Assembly: GCF_005886875.1 (NCBI RefSeq)
Contig: NZ_PNBY01000009.1
Location: 52,403 to 116,402 of the forward strand
DNA length: 64,000 nt
Origin: Pseudoalteromonas aurantia
Lineage (GTDB): Bacteria > Pseudomonadota > Gammaproteobacteria > Enterobacterales > Alteromonadaceae
Direction of reading: 5' to 3'
Under the pieces are notes generated by a model, which saw nothing but the letters and a program-made list of their open reading frames with translations, was not told the DNA's origin and did no database searches. Position numbers and translations under genes: made by a program. Numbering within the stretch: the first letter of the stretch is position 1; the number at the start of each line of letters is the position of its first letter. Positions 48,908-58,459 of this stretch are shown here, one piece after another.

Positions 48908-50077
48908 TCACTTAAAGCTCAAGGAAATCGGGCGAGTTGACACGCCATGCATAAATATACTCAGCAACACAGTGTAAACCGCGGCCTCAATAATGAGGCT
49001 AACGTCACTGTTCATAGTTGTCATTAACATCAATATAAACACCACAGATGCAAGCCCCTTTGGCCCAAGTCATACGCTCGTGTAATCGTGTGTCACTGCG
49101 CATCAAGCACAGTATAATCGGTAAAGTTCTAATCAAAATAATGGCAAAGACAGCAAATATAAGGGCATCAATATTCACCCCTTGTGAGAATAAATTTAAC
49201 GATATCATCCCAAATAATGTCCAAATAAGTAAGGTTGCAAAGTCAGCGATATGTTCACTATCTTTAAGCAAAGTATCTTTAATCGGGTCGTCATAGAATC
49301 TATCAAACAACAAACCACACACAAATGCAGCGATAAAACCGCTTCCATGCAGAGCTTGTGTGAGTGAAAACACCAAGGTAGCCACGCCAATAAATAAAAA
49401 GGGACTGGTTGTTGTCGCAAATAAATGATGCGTTTTGGCTTTTCTCATTAGCACAATGCTTATCCAAGTCACCACAGTAGCAATCACACACGCTATGCTT
49501 AATTCTCGAAAGAACAACCACGATAAAGCCGACAGCGTCGCATTCTCACCATGAACTACAACAGGCAATGAAAACAAAAAAATTGGCACGCATAAGCCAT
49601 AGTTCAAACCACTTTCAACATTAATGGCTTCTTGTAATCGAACCGGGACCCGTGGTTCACTTAAAAAGCCTTTGCACAATGCCGCATCTGTGGGAGAAAT
49701 GATCACCGCTAATAAGGTTGCACCTATCCAACTTAATGGTAATAACCAATATGCAAATATAGCCCCGAATAAAATGGTTAATGGTAACCCAACCAGAAGG
49801 AGCCTTAGGGTAATTGATAAGAGTCATACAATACGCGAAGCCGTGTTCTGGCTGCATCGCTAAATAACACCACAGCCAAAATAACTTCAACTACAGGCAA
49901 CATGATATCGCTATCTAGTTCCATGATCACAGCTTCTTTGCCTACAAAGTAGCTAATGACAGCCCCTAACGAAACAAACAAAATAGGCGCCGTAATTTCA
50001 GCTTTTACAAGCTGGCGGACACTAATAGAGTATATAAACAGAACGCGGCCAGCACTGGCCAAGATGTAATAAATCAT
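48908..50077 (-). pseudogene. CPA1 family Na+/H+ antiporter, two frameshifts
   Basis: Three consecutive reading-frame pieces make one CPA1/NhaP-like antiporter of about 390 residues. Piece 1 (50077 to about 49808) includes VVEVILAVVLFSDAARTRLR and stops early. Piece 2 (about 49806-49070) resumes with LLLVGLPLTILFGAIFAYWL and contains the ion-binding-like VIISPTDAAL region. Piece 3 (about 49066-48908) starts GPKGLASVVFILMLMTT, the conserved helix with the Gly-Pro-Lys-Gly motif. Junction 1 sits at a C run (CCC, one C apparently lost) and junction 2 at TTGGGCC. Two lesions argue for a real pseudogene, though sequencing error cannot be excluded. The start is taken at an ATG spaced from AAGGA. Confidence 0.85.
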
Positions 50078-50191
50078 CATAATCCTTATCAAGCAGTCTG
50101 TTTCTACTATTAATGAATTATGATGATAATCAAGTTAAATCACATCTCTTTACTAGGGTGTGAGTTAAGACTGAGGGTTTACCTTTGAATA

Positions 50192-51583
50192 CTACTGTGC
50201 TTTTGGCGTAGGCGCTGAAAAACGACGGCGTTTAGGCTTGGCATTGGTCGGATTATCAATGGCAGCTTTAACCTGAGATTTCCCCTGATTGCCACCATTT
50301 CCTCGGGGCTTATGTTTTCCTTGACCTGGCCTCGCTTTTTTAGGCCCATTTGAGCCTTGATTTGGTTCACCTTGCGGCTTTGCACTCTTTGGTTTTTTCG
50401 CTTTTTTTGGCTTCACTGGTCGAGTATCTAATGCCACTTCAGGCACTGGATGTTGAGGTACAAATCCCTCTTCGTGTGCGCGTGGGATCAAAGCACCAAT
50501 AAAACGTTCAATGCCATATAAATCTGCGGCATCATCCACGGTCACGAATGACACGGCTTGACCATCACTTCCAGCACGCCCAGTACGGCCAATGCGGTGT
50601 ACATAATCTTCATAAATATTAGGCAAATCGTAGTTAACAACATACGGTAACTCAGCGATATCCAGTCCTCGCGCCACGATATCTGTGGCCACCAATACGT
50701 TTACGTCGCCGGTTTTAAAGCCATTCAAAGCTTTTACTCGCGCTGATTGTGACTTATTACCATGAATTGCTGCGCCAGTAATTTTATCTCTTTCTAACTG
50801 TGTCACTAAACGGTTTGCACCATGTTTAGTGCGACAAAATACCAATACTTGCTGCCATTTTTTAGTGCGAATTAAATGACTCAACAACTTGGTTTTTTGG
50901 GGTTTATCGACAGCATAAGCAAACTGAGTAACGGTTTTTGATGCTGCATTCTTAGGCGTAACCGAAATTTCAATCGGAGACACAATAAGCCCTTTCGCTA
51001 AATCTCGAATTGGGTCTGAAAATGTGGCTGAAAACAGCAAGTTTTGACGTTCTTTTGGCAACACTTTAATAATGCGCTTAATGTCATGAATGAACCCCAT
51101 ATCCAACATACGATCGGCTTCATCAAGCACTAAGGTACGAAGTTGATTAAACTTCACGGCGTTTTGACTATATAAATCAAGCAAGCGACCCGGTGTTGCA
51201 ATCAAAATATCCACGCCTTTGCGTAGCTGGATCATTTGAGGATTAATTTTTACGCCACCATACACCACCGCAGAACGTAGCCGAGTTCCTTGACTGTAGG
51301 CCTCAACATTTTCTGCTATTTGTAATGCAAGCTCACGTGTTGGTGCTAAAACAAGGGCCAACGCTTGGTTTGAACGGGGGCGATCTTCTTTTAATAATTG
51401 CTCAATAAGCGGCAGGGTAAACGCCGCAGTTTTACCGGTACCTGTTTGTGCTGCTGCCATTACATCTTGGCCAGACAATACCGCAGGGATCCCTTTTTCT
51501 TGAATAGCCGTCGGTGTAGTGTAACCTTTATCTGTAATACTTTGCACGATTGATGGAGACAAACCCAAATCTGAAAACGTCAT
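50192..51583 (-). CDS. rhlE: DEAD-box RNA helicase RhlE
   Basis: A 463-residue helicase with Q motif, Walker [17 protein letters not shown] in [16 protein letters not shown] in [27 protein letters not shown] and [10 protein letters not shown]. The C-terminal tail (about 375-463) is rich in Lys, Pro, Gly and Asn, typical of RhlE and likely RNA binding. It acts in ribosome assembly and RNA decay. The 18-bp gene-specific end region ends in SAPTPKAQ. Confidence 0.94.
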   Translation of the reverse strand: MTFSDLGLSPSIVQSITDKGYTTPTAIQEKGIPAVLSGQDVMAAAQTGTGKTAAFTLPLIEQLLKEDRPRSNQALALVLAPTRELALQIAENVEAYSQGTRLRSAVVYGGVKINPQMIQLRKGVDILIATPGRLLDLYSQNAVKFNQLRTLVLDEADRMLDMGFIHDIKRIIKVLPKERQNLLFSATFSDPIRDLAKGLIVSPIEISVTPKNAASKTVTQFAYAVDKPQKTKLLSHLIRTKKWQQVLVFCRTKHGANRLVTQLERDKITGAAIHGNKSQSARVKALNGFKTGDVNVLVATDIVARGLDIAELPYVVNYDLPNIYEDYVHRIGRTGRAGSDGQAVSFVTVDDAADLYGIERFIGALIPRAHEEGFVPQHPVPEVALDTRPVKPKKAKKPKSAKPQGEPNQGSNGPKKARPGQGKHKPRGNGGNQGKSQVKAAIDNPTNAKPKRRRFSAPTPKAQ

Positions 51584-51904
51584 TTAAACTCTCATGTGTT
51601 GGGGCTTATCTTCAACAAATAGATAGGAAAACCACAGCGGCATAAGCCCTAGCAAATGACATTATGTTAACGACACTTGCTAAGCCGACTGCACTTACAC
51701 AGGCTGCTAAGTGACACAATGCGCTGGTAAGGCAGTCAAGTATAACAGATCACCACCTGATCCCCTATTTTATAAGCTTCTCGGCAATAAAAGCGCAACA
51801 TGTACATGAAAATGTTACAAGAATACAATTGATCAACATTTATCTTACATATATGCTGAACTATGCTTTTGAGCAAAAACAACACAACAGTAAAGGAAAA
51901 TGAC
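51584..51904. other. Divergent intergenic region between rhlE and chitinase
   Basis: About 320 bp. It contains a short palindrome-like ACATGTACATG near 51800 and an SD AAAGGA just before the chitinase ATG. No small gene or NagR-like palindrome was found here, so chitinase control may differ from that of nagP and the hexosaminidase. Confidence 0.5.
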
Positions 51905-54451
51905 ATGACATTAAAATTCACTAAGGGGCTGCATAGTGCAGTACTCGGGCTATGTGCCCTCCCCTTTTATTCACAGGCTTATGATTGCCAAGGCATTGAC
52001 GCATGGTCAAGTGTTAATACCTATGTAACGGGCAATCTTGTTACACAAAATAATACCGCCTACCAAGCAAAGTGGTGGACGCAAGCACAATCTCCAGCAG
52101 ATAACTCCACACCATATGCTGTATGGGATGATTTGGGTACCTGTGGTGGTAATCAGGCCCCAACAATTAACCTAATTACACCCGCAGATGATTCGACTTT
52201 ACCGATAAATGACAGCGCTATTTTCAGTGCCCAAGCTAATGATTCAGATGGTAGTATCACTCAGGTCGAATTTTTCTTAAGTGGTCAATCTGTGGGTATC
52301 GATACACAAGCTCCCTATGAAGTAACATGGCAAACCATCGCAGGGCAGTATCAAGTTAACGCAATTGCCACAGATAATAATGGCGCAAACACCACCAGCA
52401 ATACCGCACAACTAACAGTTACTGATGGTATGCCAAATGCCAGCCCAACCATAGAACTCACAGCACCGCTTAATAACAGCCAATATAAAGTGGGCGACCA
52501 AGTCAGCATTAGCGCTACAGCCGCCGACGCTGATGGCAAAATCACCGAGATCTCATTTTGGCTCAATGGTACTTTGCTAAGTACTGATACTAGCGCACCG
52601 TATCAAACACTATGGAGTGCCACTGCTGGTAACCAGCAAATAAAAGCGATTGTCAAAGATAATAAGAATGCCACAGCAAGCGCAATTGCTAATATCGTCG
52701 TCTCAGAGACTAACTCGGGCGGTTGTAAAAACGTACCAAATTATCAAGCCGGTGGAAGCTATAAAGCGGGTGATGTTGTTGCTCATAACAATCATAAATA
52801 TCGTTGTGATATAGGTCCTTGGTGTAGCTCTGATGCATTATGGGCGTACGAGCCTGGCACAGGTCAAGCGTGGACTGATGCATGGACAGATCAAGGTGTA
52901 TGTGCCATTAAGCCCGTCGTGAACTTTACCTCGCCAGCGGCTAATAGCACCTTACTACAAGGCAATAATTACGATATTGCACTCAATGCCACAGACGCTG
53001 ACGGACAAATTAGTCAAGTAGACATTTATGCGGGTAACACGTTATTAAGCAGCTTAAACCAAGCACCATTTAAAGTCAGTTGGCTGGCTCAGCAATTAGG
53101 ACCTATCGAGCTCAGTGCGATTGCCACGGATAACGAAGGAAACCAAAGCAGCAGCGCCCAAGTCGTTACTGTTACAGATAAAGTGATTGTGAGCTCCATA
53201 ACTTCCCCAAGCGCAGGTAGCCAAATAACATTAGGCAGTGCAACACAACTGACGGCAGACGCATCAGCATTGCTGGGACAAATCACCGAGGTTAGCTTTA
53301 CAGTTGATGGTGTCTTAGTCGCCACAGATACTAGTGCGCCTTACGCCACACTGTATACACCTGCAAGCTTAGGCAATAAAACCATCACTGCGATTGCAAA
53401 AGGTAACTTAGGCAATCAAGCAACTAGTGAAGGCGTTAGTATCAAAGTGATCGATGCCCCCATAGGGAAAACCCATAAACTAATTGGGTATTGGCACAAC
53501 TTTGTTAACCCAGCCGGTTGCCCATTGCCATTGAATCAAATTTCGCCAGCATGGGATATTATCGATATCGCATTTGCCGATAACGACCGTAATTCAAACG
53601 GAACTGTACACTTTAATTTATTCGAAAAAGACATTCGCTCTACTTGCCCAGCAATTGACCCAGTTCAATTCAAACAAGATATGCAAGCCCTTCAAGCGCA
53701 AGGAAAGGTTTTTGTTTTAAGTCTTGGTGGTGCAGAGGGAACTATCACACTCAATACCGACTCAGATGAAGCTAATTTTGTCGCAAGCTTAACGGCTATT
53801 ATTAATGAGTGGGGCTTCGATGGCTTAGACATTGATTTAGAAAGTGGCTCAAACCTTATGCATGGCACGCAAATTCAAGCGCGCTTGCCACGTGCGATAA
53901 AACAAATAGAACAAAATATCGGAGGCAATATGGTGTTGACGATGGCCCCTGAACACCCTTATGTGCATGGTGGTATGATAGCTTATACCGGTATTTGGGG
54001 TGCCTATATCCCGGTTATCGATCAACTGCGTGACACATTAGATCTGCTACATGTTCAGCTTTATAATAATGGTGGATTACCCAATCCTTATGAGCCTGGC
54101 AGCGCACCAGAAGGGTCTGTCAATATGATGGTCGCCCACGCTAAAATGTTGTTAGAAGGCTTTGATTTAGCGAACGGCACACGTTTTGCTCCGTTAAGAG
54201 ACGACCAAGTCGCGATTGGCTTGCCATCGGGTCCTAAATCTGCAAACTCTGGACAAGCGCCCATCGCTAATATTACAGCGGCATTAGATTGCTTAATTAA
54301 AGGCACAAGCTGCTCAACCATTGTGCCAATTAAGACCGCCCCGAATTTCGGTGGGGTGATGACATGGTCAATAAACTGGGATAAATTTGATGGTTACAAT
54401 TTCTCAAAACCAATTGGTGACAAGCTAAATAGTTTAAACCAAGGTAAGTAG
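51905..54451 (+). CDS. Secreted multidomain chitinase, GH18 (ChiD-like)
   Basis: Start at ATG 51905 (848 residues), placed after AAAGGA; the signal peptide ends YSQA. Domain order: CBM5/12 chitin-binding (about 25-75, DAWSSVNTYVTGNLVTQNN), two Ig-like repeats (about 80-270), a second chitin-binding domain (about 274-336, KAGDVVAHNNHKYRC), two more Ig-like repeats (about 337-515), and the GH18 barrel (about 522-845). The catalytic motif DGLDIDLES (DxxDxDxE, about 638-646) and the SLGGAEG substrate motif are intact. It should cleave crystalline chitin outside the cell; T2SS export is likely. It is followed by a terminator. Confidence 0.94.
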   Translation: MTLKFTKGLHSAVLGLCALPFYSQAYDCQGIDAWSSVNTYVTGNLVTQNNTAYQAKWWTQAQSPADNSTPYAVWDDLGTCGGNQAPTINLITPADDSTLPINDSAIFSAQANDSDGSITQVEFFLSGQSVGIDTQAPYEVTWQTIAGQYQVNAIATDNNGANTTSNTAQLTVTDGMPNASPTIELTAPLNNSQYKVGDQVSISATAADADGKITEISFWLNGTLLSTDTSAPYQTLWSATAGNQQIKAIVKDNKNATASAIANIVVSETNSGGCKNVPNYQAGGSYKAGDVVAHNNHKYRCDIGPWCSSDALWAYEPGTGQAWTDAWTDQGVCAIKPVVNFTSPAANSTLLQGNNYDIALNATDADGQISQVDIYAGNTLLSSLNQAPFKVSWLAQQLGPIELSAIATDNEGNQSSSAQVVTVTDKVIVSSITSPSAGSQITLGSATQLTADASALLGQITEVSFTVDGVLVATDTSAPYATLYTPASLGNKTITAIAKGNLGNQATSEGVSIKVIDAPIGKTHKLIGYWHNFVNPAGCPLPLNQISPAWDIIDIAFADNDRNSNGTVHFNLFEKDIRSTCPAIDPVQFKQDMQALQAQGKVFVLSLGGAEGTITLNTDSDEANFVASLTAIINEWGFDGLDIDLESGSNLMHGTQIQARLPRAIKQIEQNIGGNMVLTMAPEHPYVHGGMIAYTGIWGAYIPVIDQLRDTLDLLHVQLYNNGGLPNPYEPGSAPEGSVNMMVAHAKMLLEGFDLANGTRFAPLRDDQVAIGLPSGPKSANSGQAPIANITAALDCLIKGTSCSTIVPIKTAPNFGGVMTWSINWDKFDGYNFSKPIGDKLNSLNQGK

Positions 54452-54472
54452 AATTCTCGCTCATTCTATATA

Positions 54473-54507
54473 AAAAAGCCCCTCTCAGATATCACAGGGG
54501 CCTTTTT
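54473..54507 (+). terminator. Terminator after the chitinase gene
   Basis: Stem GCCCCT/AGGGGC (loop about 12 nt containing the self-complementary GATATC) followed by TTTTT, 22 bp past the chitinase stop. Confidence 0.8.
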
Positions 54508-54548
54508 AACACTTTAATTGGCAATATGGTGTGCCAATAAATATATAC

Positions 54549-54837
54549 TTAGTAAGCTGGTTCACAAATGCGAACACGACGAGTTTCAGTTGTCATAGTA
54601 TGCCTATCAACTGAACCGCCAACATTTTTCCTTCACGCCACCAGTAATTACATTGCTCGCCATTTACAGGGTAATAACTTTCTCACGTATGAGACATCCA
54701 GCGCGTTTCACAGTATGGACGTCAACTTGCTGATTTTCATACCTGCAATACTTAGGTACACGCTATTCAGTAATAACCAAGACTTTCCTTGACAATAAGG
54801 CCGTAGCCAGCCCCATTAGCAATGTATTTTTTAACAT
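54549..54837 (-). pseudogene. Decayed small exported protein gene
   Basis: A minus-strand frame starts at ATG 54837 with a signal-like MLKNTLLMGLATALLS. It meets a TAG after 24 codons, continues in the same frame through YENQQVDVHTVKRAGCLIRE, shifts to NGEQCNYWWREGK, and shifts again at a run of five As to VDRHTMTTETRRVRICEPAY before a stop at 54549. The pieces join into a roughly 95-residue cysteine-containing protein with one nonsense and two frameshift lesions. I do not recognise the family. Coherent protein-like sequence across shifts suggests recent decay. Confidence 0.55.
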
Positions 54838-55600
54838 GATCATTTCTTTTCTTATTTAAGTTGATTGAACAAAAATAGTACTACAGAAACTTTATATTAT
54901 TAATATATCATAAATAACACAGCAATCTGTTCATCTCAAAATCCGGTACAGGCACCTGCTTTTACTGACATATCAATCGCACTATTTAACCTCAGATTTG
55001 GATAAAGGGTTTGGAATAGCAAGTGTTTTGAAAGCAAACATACGTACAATCCAATGATGATATTTTTTGAATATCAAGGCGTTTTTACGCAGTAATAGCG
55101 GGCTATTACAAATGAAAGCAACGCCAAGCGTGAGAAAAATAGCTTTATTGGGCAAATGCGCTTATCCAGAGCTGAGGTTATTTATAAATAGTGCTCAGCT
55201 TATCGTGTATTACAAACCTGATGATATTGCAGAACCTTCAGTGACAAAATAGAAGGTGACGGTCTCTTAATTAAAAAATCACAATGTTCAGCTCGAATGA
55301 TAAAAAATATTTTAATAACAATGGGAAAGGTAGATGAAAATCAGTCAGCCACATTGAACACACAGAGTGCCCTCTGTGTGTTACTCTTTACTCACCCTAG
55401 ATAAAGGTGATGAAATACACGATGGAATAGCAAACAACAGCTTTAAAGAGGTATTAAATAACGCTCATGGCTCTAATTTAGCTAAAAACGGGTCAATTAA
55501 ACGCTGGAATAATTAAGGGGTAATAAAGATATAATCTTGAGGGGTCAAGCGTAAGCACCTAAATAAAGTAGATGCTTACGCTTGAGTTTGAGTTTGAGTT
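54838..55600. other. Gene-poor stretch with hairpins
   Basis: No credible gene. It holds an inverted repeat GTAATAG/CTATTAC (55092-55109), a 9-bp hairpin CACACAGAG/CTCTGTGTG (55359-55380), and a 13-bp perfect inverted repeat TCAAGCGTAAGCA/TGCTTACGCTTGA (55545-55557 with 55573-55585). The latter runs into a fourfold GAGTTT microrepeat (about 55584-55606). A frame of about 45 codons ending at 55516 (containing GDEIHDGIANNSFKEVLNNA) has no clear start and may be a gene remnant. Confidence 0.5.
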
Positions 55601-55601
55601 T

Positions 55602-55905
55602 GAGTCAACCTATGAGACAACTGAAAAAACTGTAACTATCTGATTTTATGTAAGGCTTGAAATCTGAAGACTAAAATTGAGTGTAACCGTGTACCATTTT
55701 TATCGGTCACTATTCTGAAATGTGGGATTTTAGAAAACCGCTTGAAAGATCGAACGGTTACTAAAATCGGCGAGTCAACCTGTAAGACAACTGAACAAAA
55801 TTGAAACTATCTGATTTTATTGAAAACTTGGGATCTGAAAACTAAAGTTGAGTGCAACCGTGTACCAGTTTGGTCGATCACGATTCTAAAATTTAGGGGT
55901 TTTAT
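55602..55905 (+). repeat. Diverged direct repeat, two units 170 bp apart
   Basis: Unit 1 starts at 55602 and unit 2 at 55772, both with GAGTCAACCT. They align over about 135 bp at roughly 80% identity by eye, sharing AACTATCTGATTTTAT, CTAAA-TTGAGTG and AACCGTGTACCA. Unit 1 carries an extra tail of about 30 bp. The units are non-coding. They sit just left of the IS remnant but outside its terminal repeats. Possibly a MITE-like or intergenic repeat family. Confidence 0.6.
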
Positions 55906-55946
55906 AGCTGGTTCAAAATAAATTGCGATAGTCCAGTGCTTAACTG

Positions 55947-56673
55947 TGTGATTCATAGAGATCGTTTCAATTTTGCGATCTATAAATCCCTTCTGTAATT
56001 AGATAACTGAACACGTTCATTATGCTCTTGATAGCACCCCTCAATTTCATCTGAAAATGGCGTTTGTTCACGAACTTCAAAGCATTTCTTCAATTACAGA
56101 CTCTAAAAAGTCAATGGTATTAGTGGCACTACGTCGTTTATAAAGCCTTAACACTCGATAGCGTGTACAGTCATCAATAGCTGTGTACTGGTATAAATTA
56201 GCGGCTATTTTGCAAGTGTCCATTTGAACTCTTTCGCCAGGAATAGGCTTAGAGTATCTTTTGAAGTCTGGCTTTTTACGATAAATAACAATAGGGTCAA
56301 CTTTGTGCTTTTTAAGCACTTTATGAATAGTAGCTAGCCCTAACTTAATTTGCTCATTTCTAAGCAACTCACTTTGGATTCTTCGAGCGCCTAAGTTTCT
56401 AGATTTTCTTAAAACTAAAATCTTAGCTTCTAATTCTGGAGATACTTTTTGATTTGGTGAACTGTGGGGTCTTTTACTCAAACTTTTAAGGCCATCAAGA
56501 CCTTGCTCTTGATACCTAGACCACCACTTTCGTAATGTTGGTCTAGATATTCCACAACGCAGGCAAACCAAACCTGCGTTGTTTGTTTCTTGATAAAGCG
56601 TTATCCACTTAAGTCTTTGTTGAATTTCATCGTTCATAACATCCAAGTATAGAAAGGATGTCTATGAATCACA
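55947..56673 (-). mobile_element. Deleted IS481-like insertion sequence
   Basis: Terminal inverted repeats are visible: TGTGATTCATAGAGATC at 55947-55963 and, inverted, TGTGATTCATAGACATC at 56657-56673 (16 of 17 identical), starting with TGT as in IS481-family elements. Between them is a transposase gene that has lost its middle. At 727 bp the element is about 350 bp shorter than a usual IS481 member. No clear target-site duplication was found next to the repeats, so the insertion is old or rearranged. Confidence 0.72.
55980..56637 (-). pseudogene. IS481-like transposase with internal deletion
   Basis: Start ATG 56637. The N-terminal helix-turn-helix region (LVCLRCGISRPTLRKWWSRY) and the beginning of the DDE integrase core with the first Asp (VQMDTCKIA, about residue 143) and AIDDCTRYRV are intact. 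The frame then stops at 56077 after EEML. In another frame the characteristic C-terminus follows immediately (EVREQTPFSDEIEG through HNERVQLSNYRRDL, stop 55980-55982). The segment with the second Asp and catalytic Glu is missing, so the protein cannot transpose. Confidence 0.82.
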
Positions 56674-57078
56674 CTCTCTCTATAGAGTAAATTGAGATAG
56701 GCAGTTACACAAAATTAGTTACAGTTTCATTTAAAACGTTAGGTTAATTTTCTTTGTTTTCTAAAACGACAATGCTGAACCAAATACACAACAATTCCGC
56801 TACTCCATCAAATATCTTTAGACGTTAGAACACCAGCCTAAAAGACCGTTCTTTCCATGCATTATTCCTCAAATAGTCAAATATTACTTAGGGCAGTTGC
56901 CATTTAAGAAGATAAAAGTAACTTTGTTTTCAATGTTTACCAACACACCGACCAAAAAACTATAAGAGTATTAACGTTTATACCAAAAAACAGGGGAATG
57001 GTGACAAGATATTATTTGTTGTGCATGGCATGTCGAAAAACGTAGAAAATTATCTCGATAACTGTATCAAATAAGATA
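56674..57078. other. AT-rich intergenic region between the IS remnant and the regulator gene
   Basis: About 400 bp with no gene. Just past the IS end, 56697-56750 on the minus strand resembles the start of the 170-bp repeat (shared AACCTA, then TGAAACTGTAACTA and ATTTT-TGTAA), perhaps a third, inverted and diverged unit. No strong terminator for the regulator operon was seen; a weak TTATC/GATAA hairpin lies near 57050. Confidence 0.4.
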
Positions 57079-58440
57079 TCATTTAAAGCTTTGGTCCCGT
57101 TTAATTTCATGTTGAATCAACTTTTTATGCAAATATGAGCGATCTAATGCCAATGATGCAGCAACTTTTGTGATGTTACCTTGGTACTCTTCCAACCGTT
57201 TTATGATCAATTCTCTTTCAACAAATCGTAAATGATCCTTTAGTGAGAGTTGATTGCTTTCTGATACTTTCCCTGAACTTATATAAACTATTTCATGGGG
57301 TAGATCGGCACAAGTTAAGGTCTTACCGCCCATAATTAACATGCGCTCTATAGTATTATGTAATTCACGAACATTACCTGGCCAGTCATAGCTAGTTAAC
57401 ATTGATAAGCAGCTTGGTTCAATTGTTCTATTACTCATACCATGACGTTGGCTAATTTGGCGGACAAAATAATTAGCGAGAAGGATTATATCGCTTTTTC
57501 GCTCTCTTAACGAGGGCGATTGTACAGGGATAACATTTAACCGGTAGTATAAGTCTTCTCTAAAGTTTCCCGTCTCGACTAGTTCTTTTAAGTTTTTATG
57601 GCTTGCAGCAAGTAAACGAATATCCACTTTGGTTACTTGATCAGAACCCACCTTTTGTATTTCTTTATATTCTAAAGCTCGCAGTAAAGTTGCTTGCACT
57701 GATAAGGGGATGTCAGCAATTTCATCAAGAAATAACGTCCCTTGTTCAGCCATTTCAAAATACCCTTTTTTGTGTTTATCAGCGCCGGTAAATGCGCCTT
57801 TGATATGACCAAATAAAGCACTTTCAAACAAGTTTTCTGGTATTGCTGAACAATTTACTATTACGATATTCTGTGTCGCCCTTTGACTATTGTCATGGAT
57901 CGCTTGTGCTATTAATTCCTTGCCTGTACCACTTTCTCCTGTAATTAACACATTGACATTATTGTTGGCCACTTTTTTAATGGTGGTTCTTAATGATTGT
58001 ATCAGTTTATGTTCACCAATTAATGCTTGTTCAGCCTGCGTCTGTTCAAGCACATTTAACTTTGAGCGCATTTGATGAAAGGCCACACAGTTATTCACAG
58101 TGACAATAAATCTCTCCGCATTAAATGGTTTCTCTAAAAAGTCATAAGCACCTAATTTTAACGTACACGCTGCTTCGTCTAGTGAGGCATTCCCTGAAAT
58201 AAAAATGGTTGGCAAATCAACTTGTTCTTGTTTCATTTGTTGATATAACTCGATACCACTTTTCTGACCAAGACGAATATCAATAATAGCTAAATCAAAA
58301 TAATGAATGTGCATTGCTTTTATCGCAGCATTGGCACAGGTATGCATGGAGACATCATAACCTTCTGGTGTTAAACAGGCACTAACACTTTTACAGATAT
58401 TAATTTCGTCATCAATAACTATGATTCTTACTTGCCCCAT
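57079..58440 (-). CDS. Sigma54-dependent response regulator (NtrX/NtrC-like)
   Basis: Start at ATG 58440 (453 residues), with AAGG at good spacing; a GTG one codon upstream is less likely. Order: receiver domain with acidic pocket DDE and phospho-acceptor Asp about residue 54 (AIIDIRLG), AAA+ domain with Walker A GESGTGKE (about 168-175), the sigma54-contact loop GAFTGA (about 215-220) and FLDEIADIP Walker B, and a Fis-type helix-turn-helix (VAASLALDRSYLHKKL, about 425-445). All parts needed to activate sigma54 promoters are present. It starts 19 bp after the kinase gene. The probable target is the sigma54 promoter at 63859-63875. Confidence 0.93.
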   Translation of the reverse strand: MGQVRIIVIDDEINICKSVSACLTPEGYDVSMHTCANAAIKAMHIHYFDLAIIDIRLGQKSGIELYQQMKQEQVDLPTIFISGNASLDEAACTLKLGAYDFLEKPFNAERFIVTVNNCVAFHQMRSKLNVLEQTQAEQALIGEHKLIQSLRTTIKKVANNNVNVLITGESGTGKELIAQAIHDNSQRATQNIVIVNCSAIPENLFESALFGHIKGAFTGADKHKKGYFEMAEQGTLFLDEIADIPLSVQATLLRALEYKEIQKVGSDQVTKVDIRLLAASHKNLKELVETGNFREDLYYRLNVIPVQSPSLRERKSDIILLANYFVRQISQRHGMSNRTIEPSCLSMLTSYDWPGNVRELHNTIERMLIMGGKTLTCADLPHEIVYISSGKVSESNQLSLKDHLRFVERELIIKRLEEYQGNITKVAASLALDRSYLHKKLIQHEIKRDQSFK

Positions 58441-58459
58441 CACTACCTTCTTTCATTCA

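Noticed and set aside
55067..55252. 61-codon plus-strand frame
   Set aside because: No SD, AT-rich, no recognisable motif; left as part of the gene-poor stretch.
54838..57078. CRISPR array in the repeat-rich zone
   Set aside because: The repeats are two or three diverged long units, not short identical repeats with unique spacers, and no cas genes are near.
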